Source: Armatimonadota bacterium (lineage in GTDB: Bacteria > Armatimonadota > Fimbriimonadia > Fimbriimonadales > Fimbriimonadaceae). Taken from it: 23,403 bases of DNA. Positions within the stretch are counted from its first letter, which is position 1. Every line of letters begins with the position of its first letter. The DNA lies in the NCBI GenBank assembly GCA_023392285.1, contig JAEVZK010000148.1:1-23403 (forward strand). Direction: 5' to 3'. The notes below the pieces were generated by a model. It saw nothing but the letters and a program-made list of their open reading frames with translations. It was not told where the DNA came from and made no database searches. The position numbers and the translations under genes were made by a program. Shown piece after piece: positions 7,572 through 15,933 of this stretch.

Positions 7572-8426
7572 ATGTACGAAATAGCCGCTGCGCTGGTTGC
7601 GTTGTATCTGCCGGAAGGAGGTCCTGCCAGCGCGCTTCCTCGTCGCAGGTGGCCGGCCGTCGTAGCCGCTCTCCGCCGCTATCCAGCGCTGTCGCCTTCG
7701 GAGGCGCTCATCCAGGCTCACCTTGAACAAGAAGCAGTCTTCCTGAACGAGAGCCGTCTCGACCGAGCGCACGAGCTTCTTCTCAGTGGATGCGCGCTTA
7801 CCGCTGAATGCGGTGGATATCCGTTGCGATGGCTCGAAGTTCTCGGGGCGGGAGCTCCGCCAGTTATATGGAAGCGAGGCCAGCTTCCGATCGGGAAGGG
7901 TTGCATGAGCATTGTTGGCAGCCGAGAGGTTTCCCCTGCCGTCTATCGCTTCTGTCGGAGCTGCGGCGTTCGAGCCGCGCAAGCTCGGTGGATCGTCATC
8001 ACGGGGGGTGCGGAAGGCTGCGATCGAGCGGCGATTGCTGGTGCAGGAGCCCAATCTGTCGTGCTGCTCCCATGCGGCCTTGGCGCCCGGAGGACCCAAG
8101 CTGGGTGCGAGCTGTCCCTCTCCCCATGGCAGTCAGGCTTTTCCGCAGCCGCAGCGATGCAGCGGAACGCACTCATTTACGCGGCCAGTGCATTTTCAAT
8201 CGTGGGGGCCGTGCGATTCAAAGAAGGAGGCACTTGGCACGGGGCGATTGGCTGCCTGAGATCGAAGTCATCCCCGATTTTCGTCTATAAGGACCAGCCG
8301 GACGGGGGCATCGGTGCGCGAAGTTTGGCCGCCTTGGGCGCGCGCTGGATCGGTAGCGCATCTGAGATTCCCAGCCTACTGGAAGCGCCGCCCTCTCCAA
8401 AGGATCTCTTCTCAGAGGCAGGCTAG
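7572..8426 (+). CDS. dprA: DprA/Smf-like DNA-processing protein
   Basis: 284 residues. DprA binds single-stranded DNA entering the cell during natural transformation and loads RecA. The DprA sequence order is present: GYPLRWLEVLGAGAPPVIW (82-100, the YP..L....PP.L strand), SIVGSREVSP (113-122, the nucleotide-like GSR loop of the Rossmann fold), ITGGAEGCD (143-151), VVLLPCGL (163-170), MQRNALIYAAS (196-206) and GTWHGAIGCLR (220-230). Differences from textbook DprA are TGGAEGCDRAAI without the usual His, and no visible C-terminal winged-helix (DprA_WH) domain. The N-terminal ~75 residues are short and not clearly a SAM domain. The start is uncertain because a TATAAT overlaps the ATG and no Shine-Dalgarno is visible. 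The gene is convergent with the RNase gene, with 13 bp between stops. Family membership is likely; role in competence is inferred. Confidence 0.82.
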   Translation: MYEIAAALVALYLPEGGPASALPRRRWPAVVAALRRYPALSPSEALIQAHLEQEAVFLNESRLDRAHELLLSGCALTAECGGYPLRWLEVLGAGAPPVIWKRGQLPIGKGCMSIVGSREVSPAVYRFCRSCGVRAAQARWIVITGGAEGCDRAAIAGAGAQSVVLLPCGLGARRTQAGCELSLSPWQSGFSAAAAMQRNALIYAASAFSIVGAVRFKEGGTWHGAIGCLRSKSSPIFVYKDQPDGGIGARSLAALGARWIGSASEIPSLLEAPPSPKDLFSEAG

Positions 8427-8439
8427 CCCTTTTCCGAAC

Positions 8440-10242
8440 TTACCGGCGGCCGCTTCCCGGAAGGATCACATCGCCAACCGCGTATGACCGTCGGATGTCT
8501 TGCAGCACCACCTTTACGCGGTGACCAATTGCATCTCCTCCGTCGACCAGCTCCACGAAGTATCCGGTGTCGGTCCATCCGATCACACGATTCAAATTCT
8601 CGATCGATGTGCGTCGCACGTTGCACTCCAAAACCTGTGCGCGGCGATAGCCCATCCATTGGCGGTCAAAGTCATCGATGTTGCCGGAGGTGATTTCATA
8701 CTCCTCATACTCCATGTCGAAATTGGCCCGGATGTAGATGCCGCGGCGCATCGCGTGCTCAAGCTCCTCCACGTTTTCGCCATCCAGTCCGATAAGCGCT
8801 TCTACTGCCGCCGGATGGCACTCGATCAAGAAGGCATTCCCGGGATCGTTGATCTTGCGCCACATGTCCCGTTCGATCCAAAGACTGACCGTCTCCTTAC
8901 TAGAAATTCTGCCCTGTCCAAGGCACATGGGGCATATCTCGCTGATCGCTTCAGTCACGGATTCACCCGTTCGCTTTCGCGTAATCTCCACCAATCCCAA
9001 ACTCGAAATCTTGCCGACTCGAGTACGAGCCCGATCCCGGGTCAACCCCTTCGTGAAGGCGTCGAGAATCTTCTTGCGATCGTCAGCGGATTCCATGTCG
9101 ATGAAGTCCACAACGATAATCCCGCCCATGTCGCGGAGGCGCAACTGACGGAGGACTTCGTCGCATGCTTCTTGATTGGCCTTGAAAATGGTATCGCTCA
9201 GTTGCGTCGTTCCCACCTGTTTTCCGGTGTTCACGTCGATCGCGGTCAGCGCCTCCATTTCGTCGATCACCAGGTATCCGCCCGATTTCATCGGCACCTT
9301 ATGCTGGAGAAGTCGTTCGAGTTCGCGTTCGATGCCGTAGTTATCGAATATGGGCGTCTCACGGTCATAGAGAAAGATCTTGTCTTGAAGCGCTGGGGCG
9401 ACCATGGCCGCTACCAGATGTACTTTCTCATACTCATCGGGATCATCGATCACCATTCGATCGATCTCCTCGCCAAACAGGTCTCGCACGGTGCGGTAGA
9501 GCAGGGTTTGGTCTTTATGAACACAGGCCGGAGCTCGCATCTTTTTCGCGTTCCCCAGGACGTCTTTCCAAAGCTGCTGAAGGAATAGCACGTCGGCTCG
9601 CAATTCCGCTTCGGTTCGCCCTTCGCATTCCGTCCGCAATATCAGTCCGAAGCCTTCGGGCACGATGCGCTCCCCAACTCTTCGTAATCGCTCCCGCTCC
9701 GAACGATCATCGATCTTGCGGCTCACGCCAACATTGTTCGACTCCGGCATCAGGACGACGTACCGGCCCGGCAATGCGATGCGGGTGGTGACGCGAGCGC
9801 CTTTCGTGCCGCGCGATCCTTTGGTCACCTGCAGCATCAGTTGCTGGCCCGGCTTGAGCAAATCCTTGATCTTCCTTCGGCGGAGCTCGCTGCGTTTCAT
9901 GCTTGCGGGCGAGTTGTCGTGAGGCTCATCTGGCAGAAGGTCGCCGACGTGCAGGAAGGCGTTCCGCTCTAATCCGATATCGATGAAGGCTGCATCCATG
10001 CCGGGCAGAACGTTTTGAACGACGCCCTTATAAATAGAGCCGACAACACGCTCTTCTCGCTCGACGCGATACTCCATGAGTTGGCCGTTCTCAAGCATGG
10101 CGATGCGGGTCTCGCGGTTCGAGACATTTACGACGATTTCAGTTGTGGCTCCGCCATTTTGCGAAGAGGAGCCGTTCTCGGGCTTGCGGACAGAGGAAAC
10201 TGAGCGTCCGCGGCCCCGGCGAGGGGCTTGTGTTTTAGACAT
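8440..10242 (-). CDS. rng: Ribonuclease E/G family endoribonuclease
   Basis: About 600 residues from the ATG at 10242; a longer frame opens at a TTG at 10278. After a basic, low-complexity N-terminus (1-33) comes the RNase E/G core: an S1 RNA-binding region (VGSIYKGVV to FLHVGDLL, about 67-140), a 5'-sensor/RNase H-like segment, and a DNase I-like catalytic part. TAIDVNTG (D336) and VVDFIDM (D379) hold the magnesium aspartates. CPMC (437-440) is the zinc-link that joins subunits. The last ~60 residues, with NRVIGWTDTGYFVELVDGG, resemble a TRAM-type beta barrel, and there is no long disordered scaffold tail as in E. coli RNase E. The enzyme cuts single-stranded RNA during rRNA maturation and mRNA decay. 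RNase G is the closer architectural match, but the symbol is tentative. A hairpin and T-run lie just upstream of the ATG. Confidence 0.95.
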   Translation of the reverse strand: MSKTQAPRRGRGRSVSSVRKPENGSSSQNGGATTEIVVNVSNRETRIAMLENGQLMEYRVEREERVVGSIYKGVVQNVLPGMDAAFIDIGLERNAFLHVGDLLPDEPHDNSPASMKRSELRRRKIKDLLKPGQQLMLQVTKGSRGTKGARVTTRIALPGRYVVLMPESNNVGVSRKIDDRSERERLRRVGERIVPEGFGLILRTECEGRTEAELRADVLFLQQLWKDVLGNAKKMRAPACVHKDQTLLYRTVRDLFGEEIDRMVIDDPDEYEKVHLVAAMVAPALQDKIFLYDRETPIFDNYGIERELERLLQHKVPMKSGGYLVIDEMEALTAIDVNTGKQVGTTQLSDTIFKANQEACDEVLRQLRLRDMGGIIVVDFIDMESADDRKKILDAFTKGLTRDRARTRVGKISSLGLVEITRKRTGESVTEAISEICPMCLGQGRISSKETVSLWIERDMWRKINDPGNAFLIECHPAAVEALIGLDGENVEELEHAMRRGIYIRANFDMEYEEYEITSGNIDDFDRQWMGYRRAQVLECNVRRTSIENLNRVIGWTDTGYFVELVDGGDAIGHRVKVVLQDIRRSYAVGDVILPGSGRR

Positions 10243-10268
10243 AAAAAAAGTTGCGCTCGCTAACGAGC
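10243..10268 (-). promoter_or_regulatory. Hairpin plus T7 run directly before the RNase E/G start codon
   Basis: Read on the minus strand, GCTCG-TTAG-CGAGC (10268-10255) forms a 5-bp stem with a 4-nt loop. GCAAC and seven T's follow immediately, and the last T abuts the ATG at 10242. This resembles a weak intrinsic terminator or attenuator in the leader. No Shine-Dalgarno is visible at normal spacing, so the U-run may itself affect initiation. The stem is short and the spacing to the T-run is not ideal. Confidence 0.35.
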
Positions 10269-10303
10269 AGTCACTCAAGTCTACCTGCGGCCATACTGAT
10301 CAC

Positions 10304-10612
10304 ATGCCGATTTACGAGTTTCGGTGTCTCGATTGCGGAACCAAATTTCAAACGCTCGTCGGAGTCGTCGCGGAGTCTTCGGAGGAGAAGTGCCCAAAAT
10401 GCGGCAGCGACAGATCGGCCAAGCTAGTTTCCCGATTCGCACGCTATCGAAACGAGGACGACCGCCTCGACGAGCTTGCCGACCGCTTTGATAGCATGTC
10501 CGAGCCGGGTTCTGCCGTCGAAATGAGGAAGACCGTCCGTGAAATGGGCAAAGCGATGGATGAGGACATGTCTGACGAGATGGAAGAAATGTTCGAGGAG
10601 GACCCTGATTAG
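10304..10612 (+). CDS. FmdB-family zinc-ribbon protein
   Basis: 102 residues starting MPIYEFRCLDCG, the standard FmdB/CxxC_CxxC_SSSS opening. C8/C11 and C30/C33 form a zinc ribbon of two CxxC knuckles, followed by a highly charged tail rich in Asp, Glu and Met. The family was named as a putative regulator next to formamidase genes, but its biochemical role is not established. The longer frame reaching back to 10076 lies antisense to the RNase gene and was rejected, because the family always begins with MP-I/T-Y-E-F/Y. The gene is divergent from the RNase gene (61 bp) and stops 2 bp before the stop of the convergent ABC exporter. Confidence 0.9.
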   Translation: MPIYEFRCLDCGTKFQTLVGVVAESSEEKCPKCGSDRSAKLVSRFARYRNEDDRLDELADRFDSMSEPGSAVEMRKTVREMGKAMDEDMSDEMEEMFEEDPD

Positions 10613-10614
10613 CC

Positions 10615-12393
10615 CTAGCTCGTCGCTTGGAGCAAGTTGTTGAGCTCGGCATAGCGGCCGTTCGACCGCAGGAGTTCATCGTGAGTACCTAGTTCAATAA
10701 TATTGCCCTCATCTAAAACGGCGATCTGATCGGCGTTTTGGATGGTCGTCAAGCGGTGGGCGATCACGAGAGTAGTTCGGCCCTCCATCAAACGTTCTAG
10801 AGCCTCCCGAACGAGGGATTCCGATCTGGCGTCCAGGGCCGACGTGGCTTCATCCAAGATGAGGATCTTCGGATTTTTGAGGAGAGCTCTGGCGATCGCC
10901 ACCCGCTGACGTTGGCCGCCGGAGAGGGTGATTCCTCGCTCGCCGATTATGGTCTGATAGCCGTCTGGCATGCCGCGAACGAACTCTTCGACATTCGCGG
11001 CGGCGGCGGCGTCTTCAATTTCCCGATCAGTCGCTTCGAGACGTCCATAGCGAATGTTCTCCCAGACGGTCCCGTTGAAGAGGATCGTGTCTTGGGGAAC
11101 GAGACCGATGCTGACCCGCAGGTCCTCTCTTCGAATACTGCGGATGGGAACTCCCCCGATGAGTATTTCACCTGAAACGGGTTCATAGAAACGGTATAGC
11201 AGTGCGGAAATGGTCGTTTTGCCACCACCACTTCGCCCCACCACCGCGGTGACCTTCCCCGCAGGCAATTCAAGGTTCAGCTTCCTCAAAACTGGCGACT
11301 CGGGAACGTAGTGAAAGTCGACATCTCGGAACTCAATGTTGTGGTCGGTGGGAAAGCCAAGAGCGTCAGGCGCATCAGGCTCTTCATCCCTTTGATCGAG
11401 AATTTCGAAAAGGCGATCGGCAGCCCCGACAGCACGTTGGAGGCGCGTATACAGAGATGCGAGGGAACCCATAGGCCCTGAAATGATCGGCACGATCATA
11501 AAGAAGCCGAAAAGGGTGCCCGGAGTGATGTGTCCGGCGATCACCTCGCGGCCACCAAACCAAATCACCCCAAGCAGCAGCAGAATGAACCCTGAAAAGG
11601 CGACCATTCCCATGGCGCCTTCCGCGATCGAGGTCTTCATCTGCAGCTTGTAAACGTGCGTGAGCTTCACATCGGCCCGTTCGTCCTCGTACCGCTCGCG
11701 CGCAAACGCTTTCACGAGCCGGATGTTGGCCATTGCTTCGGTCATTGCTCCCATGGCATCCGAAAGAGCATCGAGTGCCTCACGCGTGAGTTTGCGAAGC
11801 CGCCGGCCAAAGATGACGAAAAACGCCATAACGAGAGCAAGCATCCCAACGACGACAAGACAGAGCTTCCAATTGAAGATGATCGCGAGAACGATGCCCC
11901 CAGCCAGGGTGACGATGTTGCTCACGAGACCGGCGACGTCGCTTGTGAGACTCTGCTGAATCAAGCCGACATCGTTGCTGAGGTGGCTCGCCAAGTCTCC
12001 CGACCGGGTGCGGTCGAAATAGCTCACCGGCAATCGCTGGAGGTGCGAGAAGAGTCGAGCTCGCATGTCCTTGACGATGCGATTGCCAGCGTAGGCAATC
12101 AGGACAAATTGGCTGAAGCTGAGCCCCGAAGCCAAGATCACGAGAGCGATGATGATGAGTGCCGCTCGGTCGAGCGTAGCCACATTGCCGCTTTTCAATA
12201 CTTGGTCAACTGCGGTCTTTCCGAATACGGGCAAGCTCAGGTTGACCGCGCTGGTCAACAGCATGATGACGGAGGCGGCTCCGAGCTGAAGCTTGTAGGG
12301 TAAGGCGAGAGCGATCAGACGCCGAACCGACGGCCAAGTGAGCTTCACCAGCTTGTCGTGTTCGGGATTGGACGGCACGTAACTCTGTCGCAA
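10615..12393 (-). CDS. MsbA/multidrug-type ABC exporter half-transporter (fused TMD-NBD)
   Basis: 592 residues with one membrane domain fused to one ATPase domain, so it would act as a homodimer in the inner membrane. The transmembrane region (about 25-330) has six hydrophobic segments and the conserved coupling-helix area LPVSYFDRTRSGDLASHLSND (121-141, the first part). The ATPase domain has Walker A GRSGGGKTT (386-394), Q-loop LVPQDT (Q434), signature LSGGQ (490-494), Walker B LILDEAT (D514, catalytic E515) and switch histidine in VIAHRL. Substrates in this family include lipid A, lipids and drugs; the sequence does not decide. The start is a TTG at 12393 preceded by AAGG; a GTG at 12378 with AGAG upstream is an alternative. 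It is transcribed alone, divergent from ubiD. Confidence 0.94.
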   Translation of the reverse strand: MRQSYVPSNPEHDKLVKLTWPSVRRLIALALPYKLQLGAASVIMLLTSAVNLSLPVFGKTAVDQVLKSGNVATLDRAALIIIALVILASGLSFSQFVLIAYAGNRIVKDMRARLFSHLQRLPVSYFDRTRSGDLASHLSNDVGLIQQSLTSDVAGLVSNIVTLAGGIVLAIIFNWKLCLVVVGMLALVMAFFVIFGRRLRKLTREALDALSDAMGAMTEAMANIRLVKAFARERYEDERADVKLTHVYKLQMKTSIAEGAMGMVAFSGFILLLLGVIWFGGREVIAGHITPGTLFGFFMIVPIISGPMGSLASLYTRLQRAVGAADRLFEILDQRDEEPDAPDALGFPTDHNIEFRDVDFHYVPESPVLRKLNLELPAGKVTAVVGRSGGGKTTISALLYRFYEPVSGEILIGGVPIRSIRREDLRVSIGLVPQDTILFNGTVWENIRYGRLEATDREIEDAAAAANVEEFVRGMPDGYQTIIGERGITLSGGQRQRVAIARALLKNPKILILDEATSALDARSESLVREALERLMEGRTTLVIAHRLTTIQNADQIAVLDEGNIIELGTHDELLRSNGRYAELNNLLQATS

Positions 12394-12459
12394 CAGCCTT
12401 AGCTTACTCCGACCCGCGGTCCCCGAGGACCTACTTGGGAAGCAGTAAACTTCCTCTCA

Positions 12460-14004
12460 GTGGCTTACCGCAGTTTTCAGCACTTCCTGCAAGTTCTCGA
12501 AGAAAAGGGAGAGCTGAAAAGGATCACCGAACCAATCTCGCCGACGCTCGAAATTACGGAAGTTGCGGATCGGGTGATGAAAGCGGGTGGTCCAGCCCTC
12601 CTGTTTACCAACGTTCAGGGGATCCCCCATCGGCTCGGCACGTCCGATCCTCTAAGTGCGGTGATGGGCTACCCGTCGATCCACAAGCCATCCGGTGATC
12701 AGCGGCAAAGCTTCGATTGTCCCGTCGCGATCAATACCATGGGATCGCGTCGTCGCATGTCTCTGGCGCTCAGCGTCGAAGATTTCGAAGAACACGCGGT
12801 CCGGCTGGAGAATCTTCTGAAACCTGAGCTGCCGAAGGGAAAAATCGAGGGTTTCAAGAAGTTGTCCTCCCTCTTCGTCGAAGTTAAAGGCGTTCCTACC
12901 AAGGTTGTCCAGGGCGGCCCTGCTCAGGAGGTTGTGATGACCGGGGACGAGGTCGACCTTACCAAATTGCCGATTCTCACGTGCTGGCCCGAGGATGGCG
13001 GGCCGTTCATCACGCTTCCTCTTGTTTTCACCCACGATCCGACCACTGGAAAGCGGAACGTCGGGATGTATCGGGTTCAACTTTTCGATCGCAACACCTG
13101 CGGAATGCATTGGCAGATGCACAAAACCGGGATGCGCCAAATGGAGGAGGCCGCCGAGCAGGGGAAAGGACGATTTGAAGTTTGTGTCGTGCTCGGTGGT
13201 GATCCCGCCATCACCTTCAGCGCGATTTCTCCGCTCCCGCCGGGAATCGACGAGATGCTTTTCGCCGGCTTCCTTCGCCGAGAAGGCGTTCGTCTGACGA
13301 AGGCGAAATCGGTTGACGTCATGGTTCCGGCCGATGCTGAAATCGTGATTGAAGGCTATGTCGATCCCGCGGAGCGTCGGCTGGAGGGTCCGTTTGGAGA
13401 TCACACGGGATACTACTCGCTGGCGGATCAATTTCCGGTGCTGCATGTCACCTGCGTGACGCGGCGGAGAGAGGCGGTATACCCGGCCACCATCGTTGGG
13501 GTTCCGCCCATGGAGGATGGCTGGATGGGAAAGGCGGTCGAGCGAATTTTTCTTCCCCTCATCCGTACGAGCGTTCCGGAAATTGTTGACATGAACTTGC
13601 CGGTCGAGGCCACCTTCCACAACGTCGCGTTTGTTTCGATCCGTAAGAAGTATCCGGGACACGCGTACAAAGTGATGAATGCGATTTGGGGCTTGGGGGG
13701 CCTCTCGTTCACTAAATTCGTTTACATCTTCGATGAGGACTGCAACGTGCAAGATCTAGGCGAGGTCCTCTTCCGAATTGGAGCGAACTGCGACCCCGCT
13801 CGCGATACCTTGGTCTCGAAGGGACCCGTCGATCAGCTTGACCATGCCTCGATCGAGATGGGGTTTGGGGGCAAGCTGGGATTTGATTGTACGCACAAGC
13901 TACCTGGCGAAAACGGCTTTAACCGTCACTATCCAAAGCTGATCAAAATGTCTGAGGACGTTAAGAAGAAAATAGATCAACTCTGGCCGAAGCTTGGGAT
14001 CTAG
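12460..14004 (+). CDS. ubiD: UbiD-family prenylated-FMN decarboxylase
   Basis: 514 residues. UbiD enzymes decarboxylate aromatic or unsaturated acids with prenylated FMN, which is made by a UbiX partner not in this window. The family core is evident: SPLPPGIDEMLFAGFLR (256-272), the segment ending IVIEGYVDP (295-303), and EGPFGDHTGYY (309-319). By comparison with characterised UbiD/Fdc enzymes, R205 (in MYRVQLFD), E309 and D314 would form the catalytic Arg-acid network. The N-terminal 40 residues (FLQVLEEKGELKRI) match the usual opening of UbiD. It could serve ubiquinone or menaquinone synthesis, or another aromatic acid; an adjacent SCO gene supports a respiratory role but does not prove it. 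The start is GTG at 12460 with only a weak, distant GGAAG upstream. The whole reading frame is intact. Confidence 0.95.
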   Translation: MAYRSFQHFLQVLEEKGELKRITEPISPTLEITEVADRVMKAGGPALLFTNVQGIPHRLGTSDPLSAVMGYPSIHKPSGDQRQSFDCPVAINTMGSRRRMSLALSVEDFEEHAVRLENLLKPELPKGKIEGFKKLSSLFVEVKGVPTKVVQGGPAQEVVMTGDEVDLTKLPILTCWPEDGGPFITLPLVFTHDPTTGKRNVGMYRVQLFDRNTCGMHWQMHKTGMRQMEEAAEQGKGRFEVCVVLGGDPAITFSAISPLPPGIDEMLFAGFLRREGVRLTKAKSVDVMVPADAEIVIEGYVDPAERRLEGPFGDHTGYYSLADQFPVLHVTCVTRRREAVYPATIVGVPPMEDGWMGKAVERIFLPLIRTSVPEIVDMNLPVEATFHNVAFVSIRKKYPGHAYKVMNAIWGLGGLSFTKFVYIFDEDCNVQDLGEVLFRIGANCDPARDTLVSKGPVDQLDHASIEMGFGGKLGFDCTHKLPGENGFNRHYPKLIKMSEDVKKKIDQLWPKLGI

Positions 14005-14022
14005 CTGGAATCCAGGTACAAT
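13994..14022 (+). promoter_or_regulatory. Predicted sigma-70 promoter for the SCO-type gene
   Basis: TTGGGA (13994-13999, 4 of 6) and TACAAT (14017-14022, 5 of 6) are 17 bp apart and overlap the 3' end of ubiD. Transcription would start at about 14029, leaving a leader of only about 7 nt before the ATG at 14036. Confidence 0.4.
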
Positions 14023-14035
14023 TGAATTCAGCGAG

Positions 14036-14875
14036 ATGCTTCGCAAATCCAAATTTCTGCTTCTGCTGGCAGCCATGCTCCTGCCAGCGTGGACGCTGGC
14101 CCAAGGATATCAGCAGCCGGTCGGCGTGCTTCCACCGAACGTGAACATCAAGGACGTTCATATCGAGCAGCGCCTCGGCAACAAGGTGGTCAACGACGCG
14201 GTTTTCACCGACCAGAACGGCAACCAAGTTCAGTTTTCAAAAGTCTCACGCGGGCTTCCGATTCTAATTCTGCCGATCTTCTTTAAGTGTACGGGCGTTT
14301 GCACCGTCGAACTTCAAGGGGTGCTTTCAACACTTCAGAAGATGAAGACGAAGCGGGTTGGGCGCGATTTCGATGTGGTGGCCCTCAGTATCGATCCTAC
14401 AGAGGGTCCAGATCTGTCGGCAGCAAAAATGCGGGAGACGATCGCCTCATTCCCGAACCTAAAGGGGACGGAGGCAGGATGGCGATTTCTCACTGGCGAT
14501 CTTCCGAATATCCGCAAGGTGACCGATTCACTTGGATTCAAGTTCACTTGGGATCCGGAGAAGAAGATCGTCAACCATCCGTCGGGGATCATGTTTTTGA
14601 CTCCTCAGGAAGTCGTCTCAAGCTACGTGTTTGGTGTCAACTATTCGCCTGATGTATTCGAGAAGAACATCACCTTGGCGCACGGAAACCGGATAGGAAA
14701 GCGCAGCACGGAAATTTTCTTCGGATGCGTTCACGTCGATCCCATCACCGGCCAGCGAAGCATTGTGATCCTCAATTTTCTTAAGTTTCTTGCTCTCGTC
14801 ACCCTGATCGGTCTGCTTGGAACGATTGCGGGTTTGAGCCTGAAGAACCGCTTCGCACAGAAGTCGACAAAATAG
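14036..14875 (+). CDS. SCO1/SenC/PrrC-family copper/thiol protein with C-terminal membrane anchor
   Basis: 279 residues from the ATG at 14036; an in-frame ATG at 13994 would put 14 extra residues before the signal peptide. Residues 1-22 are a signal peptide (MLRKSK, Leu-rich core, LAQ). The thioredoxin-like domain (about 50-210) carries FFKCTGVCTVE with C85 and C89 (CxxxC) and a later H181 in NHPSGIMFL, the expected Cu ligands of SCO proteins. IDP(T)EGPD and LTGD are family landmarks. Near the C-terminus FFGCVHVDPITGQ (228-240) and a transmembrane helix (about 243-267) match SCO variants that carry a C-terminal anchor. Such proteins deliver copper to, or keep reduced, the CuA site of cytochrome c oxidase on the outer face of the inner membrane. 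It starts 31 bp after ubiD and is followed by an unknown secreted protein. Confidence 0.92.
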   Translation: MLRKSKFLLLLAAMLLPAWTLAQGYQQPVGVLPPNVNIKDVHIEQRLGNKVVNDAVFTDQNGNQVQFSKVSRGLPILILPIFFKCTGVCTVELQGVLSTLQKMKTKRVGRDFDVVALSIDPTEGPDLSAAKMRETIASFPNLKGTEAGWRFLTGDLPNIRKVTDSLGFKFTWDPEKKIVNHPSGIMFLTPQEVVSSYVFGVNYSPDVFEKNITLAHGNRIGKRSTEIFFGCVHVDPITGQRSIVILNFLKFLALVTLIGLLGTIAGLSLKNRFAQKSTK

Positions 14876-14905
14876 TTCGCACCCAATCAGACGGGCTGTC
14901 GTCCA

Positions 14906-15892
14906 ATGACCATGCTTGCAACGCTGATCGTGGCATTCTCAGTCGTCAAATTTCCTGGCGGTCCCGCGACGGATTTGGCGAACGCAATTTGGAAAGCGAA
15001 TCGAAAAAATGTGGTGATCGAGCAGGCGATCATGACCGATTTGCCGCCCATGCAGTTTGAAGCGAACAGCGTTGACCAGATTTCATCAGCGGTCAAAAGA
15101 GACGGCAACCTGCGAATGCTTCCTGGCACGGAGGTCATCTTTTCCGATTCCATCTTGCCGCCCGCATCGGTGCCCGGCTGTCAAGTCCGCGGTACCGCGA
15201 CCGGGGCGATGTTCAAAGGACTCAACCCTCAAGCGTTGCGAAATGGTCTGGTGACCTACCGAATGCTGGACAACGAGCGGTTTGGACTTGATAGTCTGCA
15301 AACGATCAATTTTTCGCACCCGGTTAAGGTAAATCGCTTGCTTCGCAATTACTATCTTGCCGTCACCGTTGAGAACATGCCGGAAAGGGATTTTCTCGAT
15401 TATTTGGCTCGCGCGTGCGGTGGGCACCTGCGAACTTCCGGCAACACGTGGACGCTGGAGCCAAACGCGGCTGAGTTCAAGCGACGGCTATTGAATCTAT
15501 GGGTGCTTCGAGAGAAGCAGGAGCCGAACATCATCAAAGACGCTGGGAATCGGTTGGCGACTCTGCAGACGATGAGACTCATTTTCGATTACGCTTCGCC
15601 GGAATATCTCGTCAAAGCTCTGGAGAACGAGGACACCGGCCTAAATCTATCGATTCCTGCTGGTTCGGACATTCACAATCGCTTGACCGGTTTTTTTGCA
15701 AGTCTAGATCCAGGGAGTGGATTTCCCTTGATCGGGGGCTTGGTACAGACCCCAACCGGGCCGCTCACCATCCTTGGTTCTGAAAGTTTCACCGCGACTC
15801 TTCACGGTGATTTCACCCTTGATCTTAGTTTCCCTGCCGTCGACGAGGCGGGGGAGCGAAAAGTGGCCAAGGTGACGCTCGCGGCTTCGTGA
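14906..15892 (+). CDS. Hypothetical protein with secretin-N (STN)-like segments
   Basis: 328 residues; I do not recognise the full-length protein. It starts MTMLATLIVAFSV, a hydrophobic N-terminus without the usual positive charge, so export is possible but unsure. Two stretches look like the short beta-alpha-beta domain at the N-terminus of secretins and TonB receptors: about 20-80 (DLANAIWKANRKNVVIEQ followed by PGTEVIFSD) and about 135-187 (VTVENMPERDFLDYLARACG, then GNTWTLEP). The central part (about 190-250) is charged and helical, and the end (about 290-328) is beta-rich (FTATLHGDFTLDLSF). There is no secretin pore domain. The gene starts 30 bp after the SCO gene and ends 41 bp before serS. 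It may be a periplasmic binding or assembly protein; that is inference. Confidence 0.7.
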   Translation: MTMLATLIVAFSVVKFPGGPATDLANAIWKANRKNVVIEQAIMTDLPPMQFEANSVDQISSAVKRDGNLRMLPGTEVIFSDSILPPASVPGCQVRGTATGAMFKGLNPQALRNGLVTYRMLDNERFGLDSLQTINFSHPVKVNRLLRNYYLAVTVENMPERDFLDYLARACGGHLRTSGNTWTLEPNAAEFKRRLLNLWVLREKQEPNIIKDAGNRLATLQTMRLIFDYASPEYLVKALENEDTGLNLSIPAGSDIHNRLTGFFASLDPGSGFPLIGGLVQTPTGPLTILGSESFTATLHGDFTLDLSFPAVDEAGERKVAKVTLAAS

Positions 15893-15910
15893 AGCGGAGC
15901 CCAGTCTGCT

Positions 15911-15930
15911 GAAGAGGTAAAACTTACCTT
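15911..15930 (+). promoter_or_regulatory. Small hairpin enclosing the purine-rich stretch upstream of serS
   Basis: AGGTAA (15915-15920) can pair with TTACCT (15924-15929) across a 3-nt AAC loop, ending 4 nt before the serS ATG. GAAGAGG (15911-15917) is the only Shine-Dalgarno-like sequence, and it is partly inside the stem. It may tune serS initiation. No T-box is visible. Confidence 0.25.
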
Positions 15931-15933
15931 CCC

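Noticed and set aside
8500..9588. Long open frame on the plus strand (362 codons)
   Set aside because: Antisense to the RNase E/G catalytic core; the product shows no family motif.
10076..10303. N-terminal extension of the FmdB-like gene
   Set aside because: It is antisense to the RNase gene, and the family starts at MPIYEF.
12652..13752. Long open frame on the minus strand (366 codons)
   Set aside because: It lies fully antisense to the intact UbiD-family gene, has no recognisable domain and reads like codon-bias shadow.
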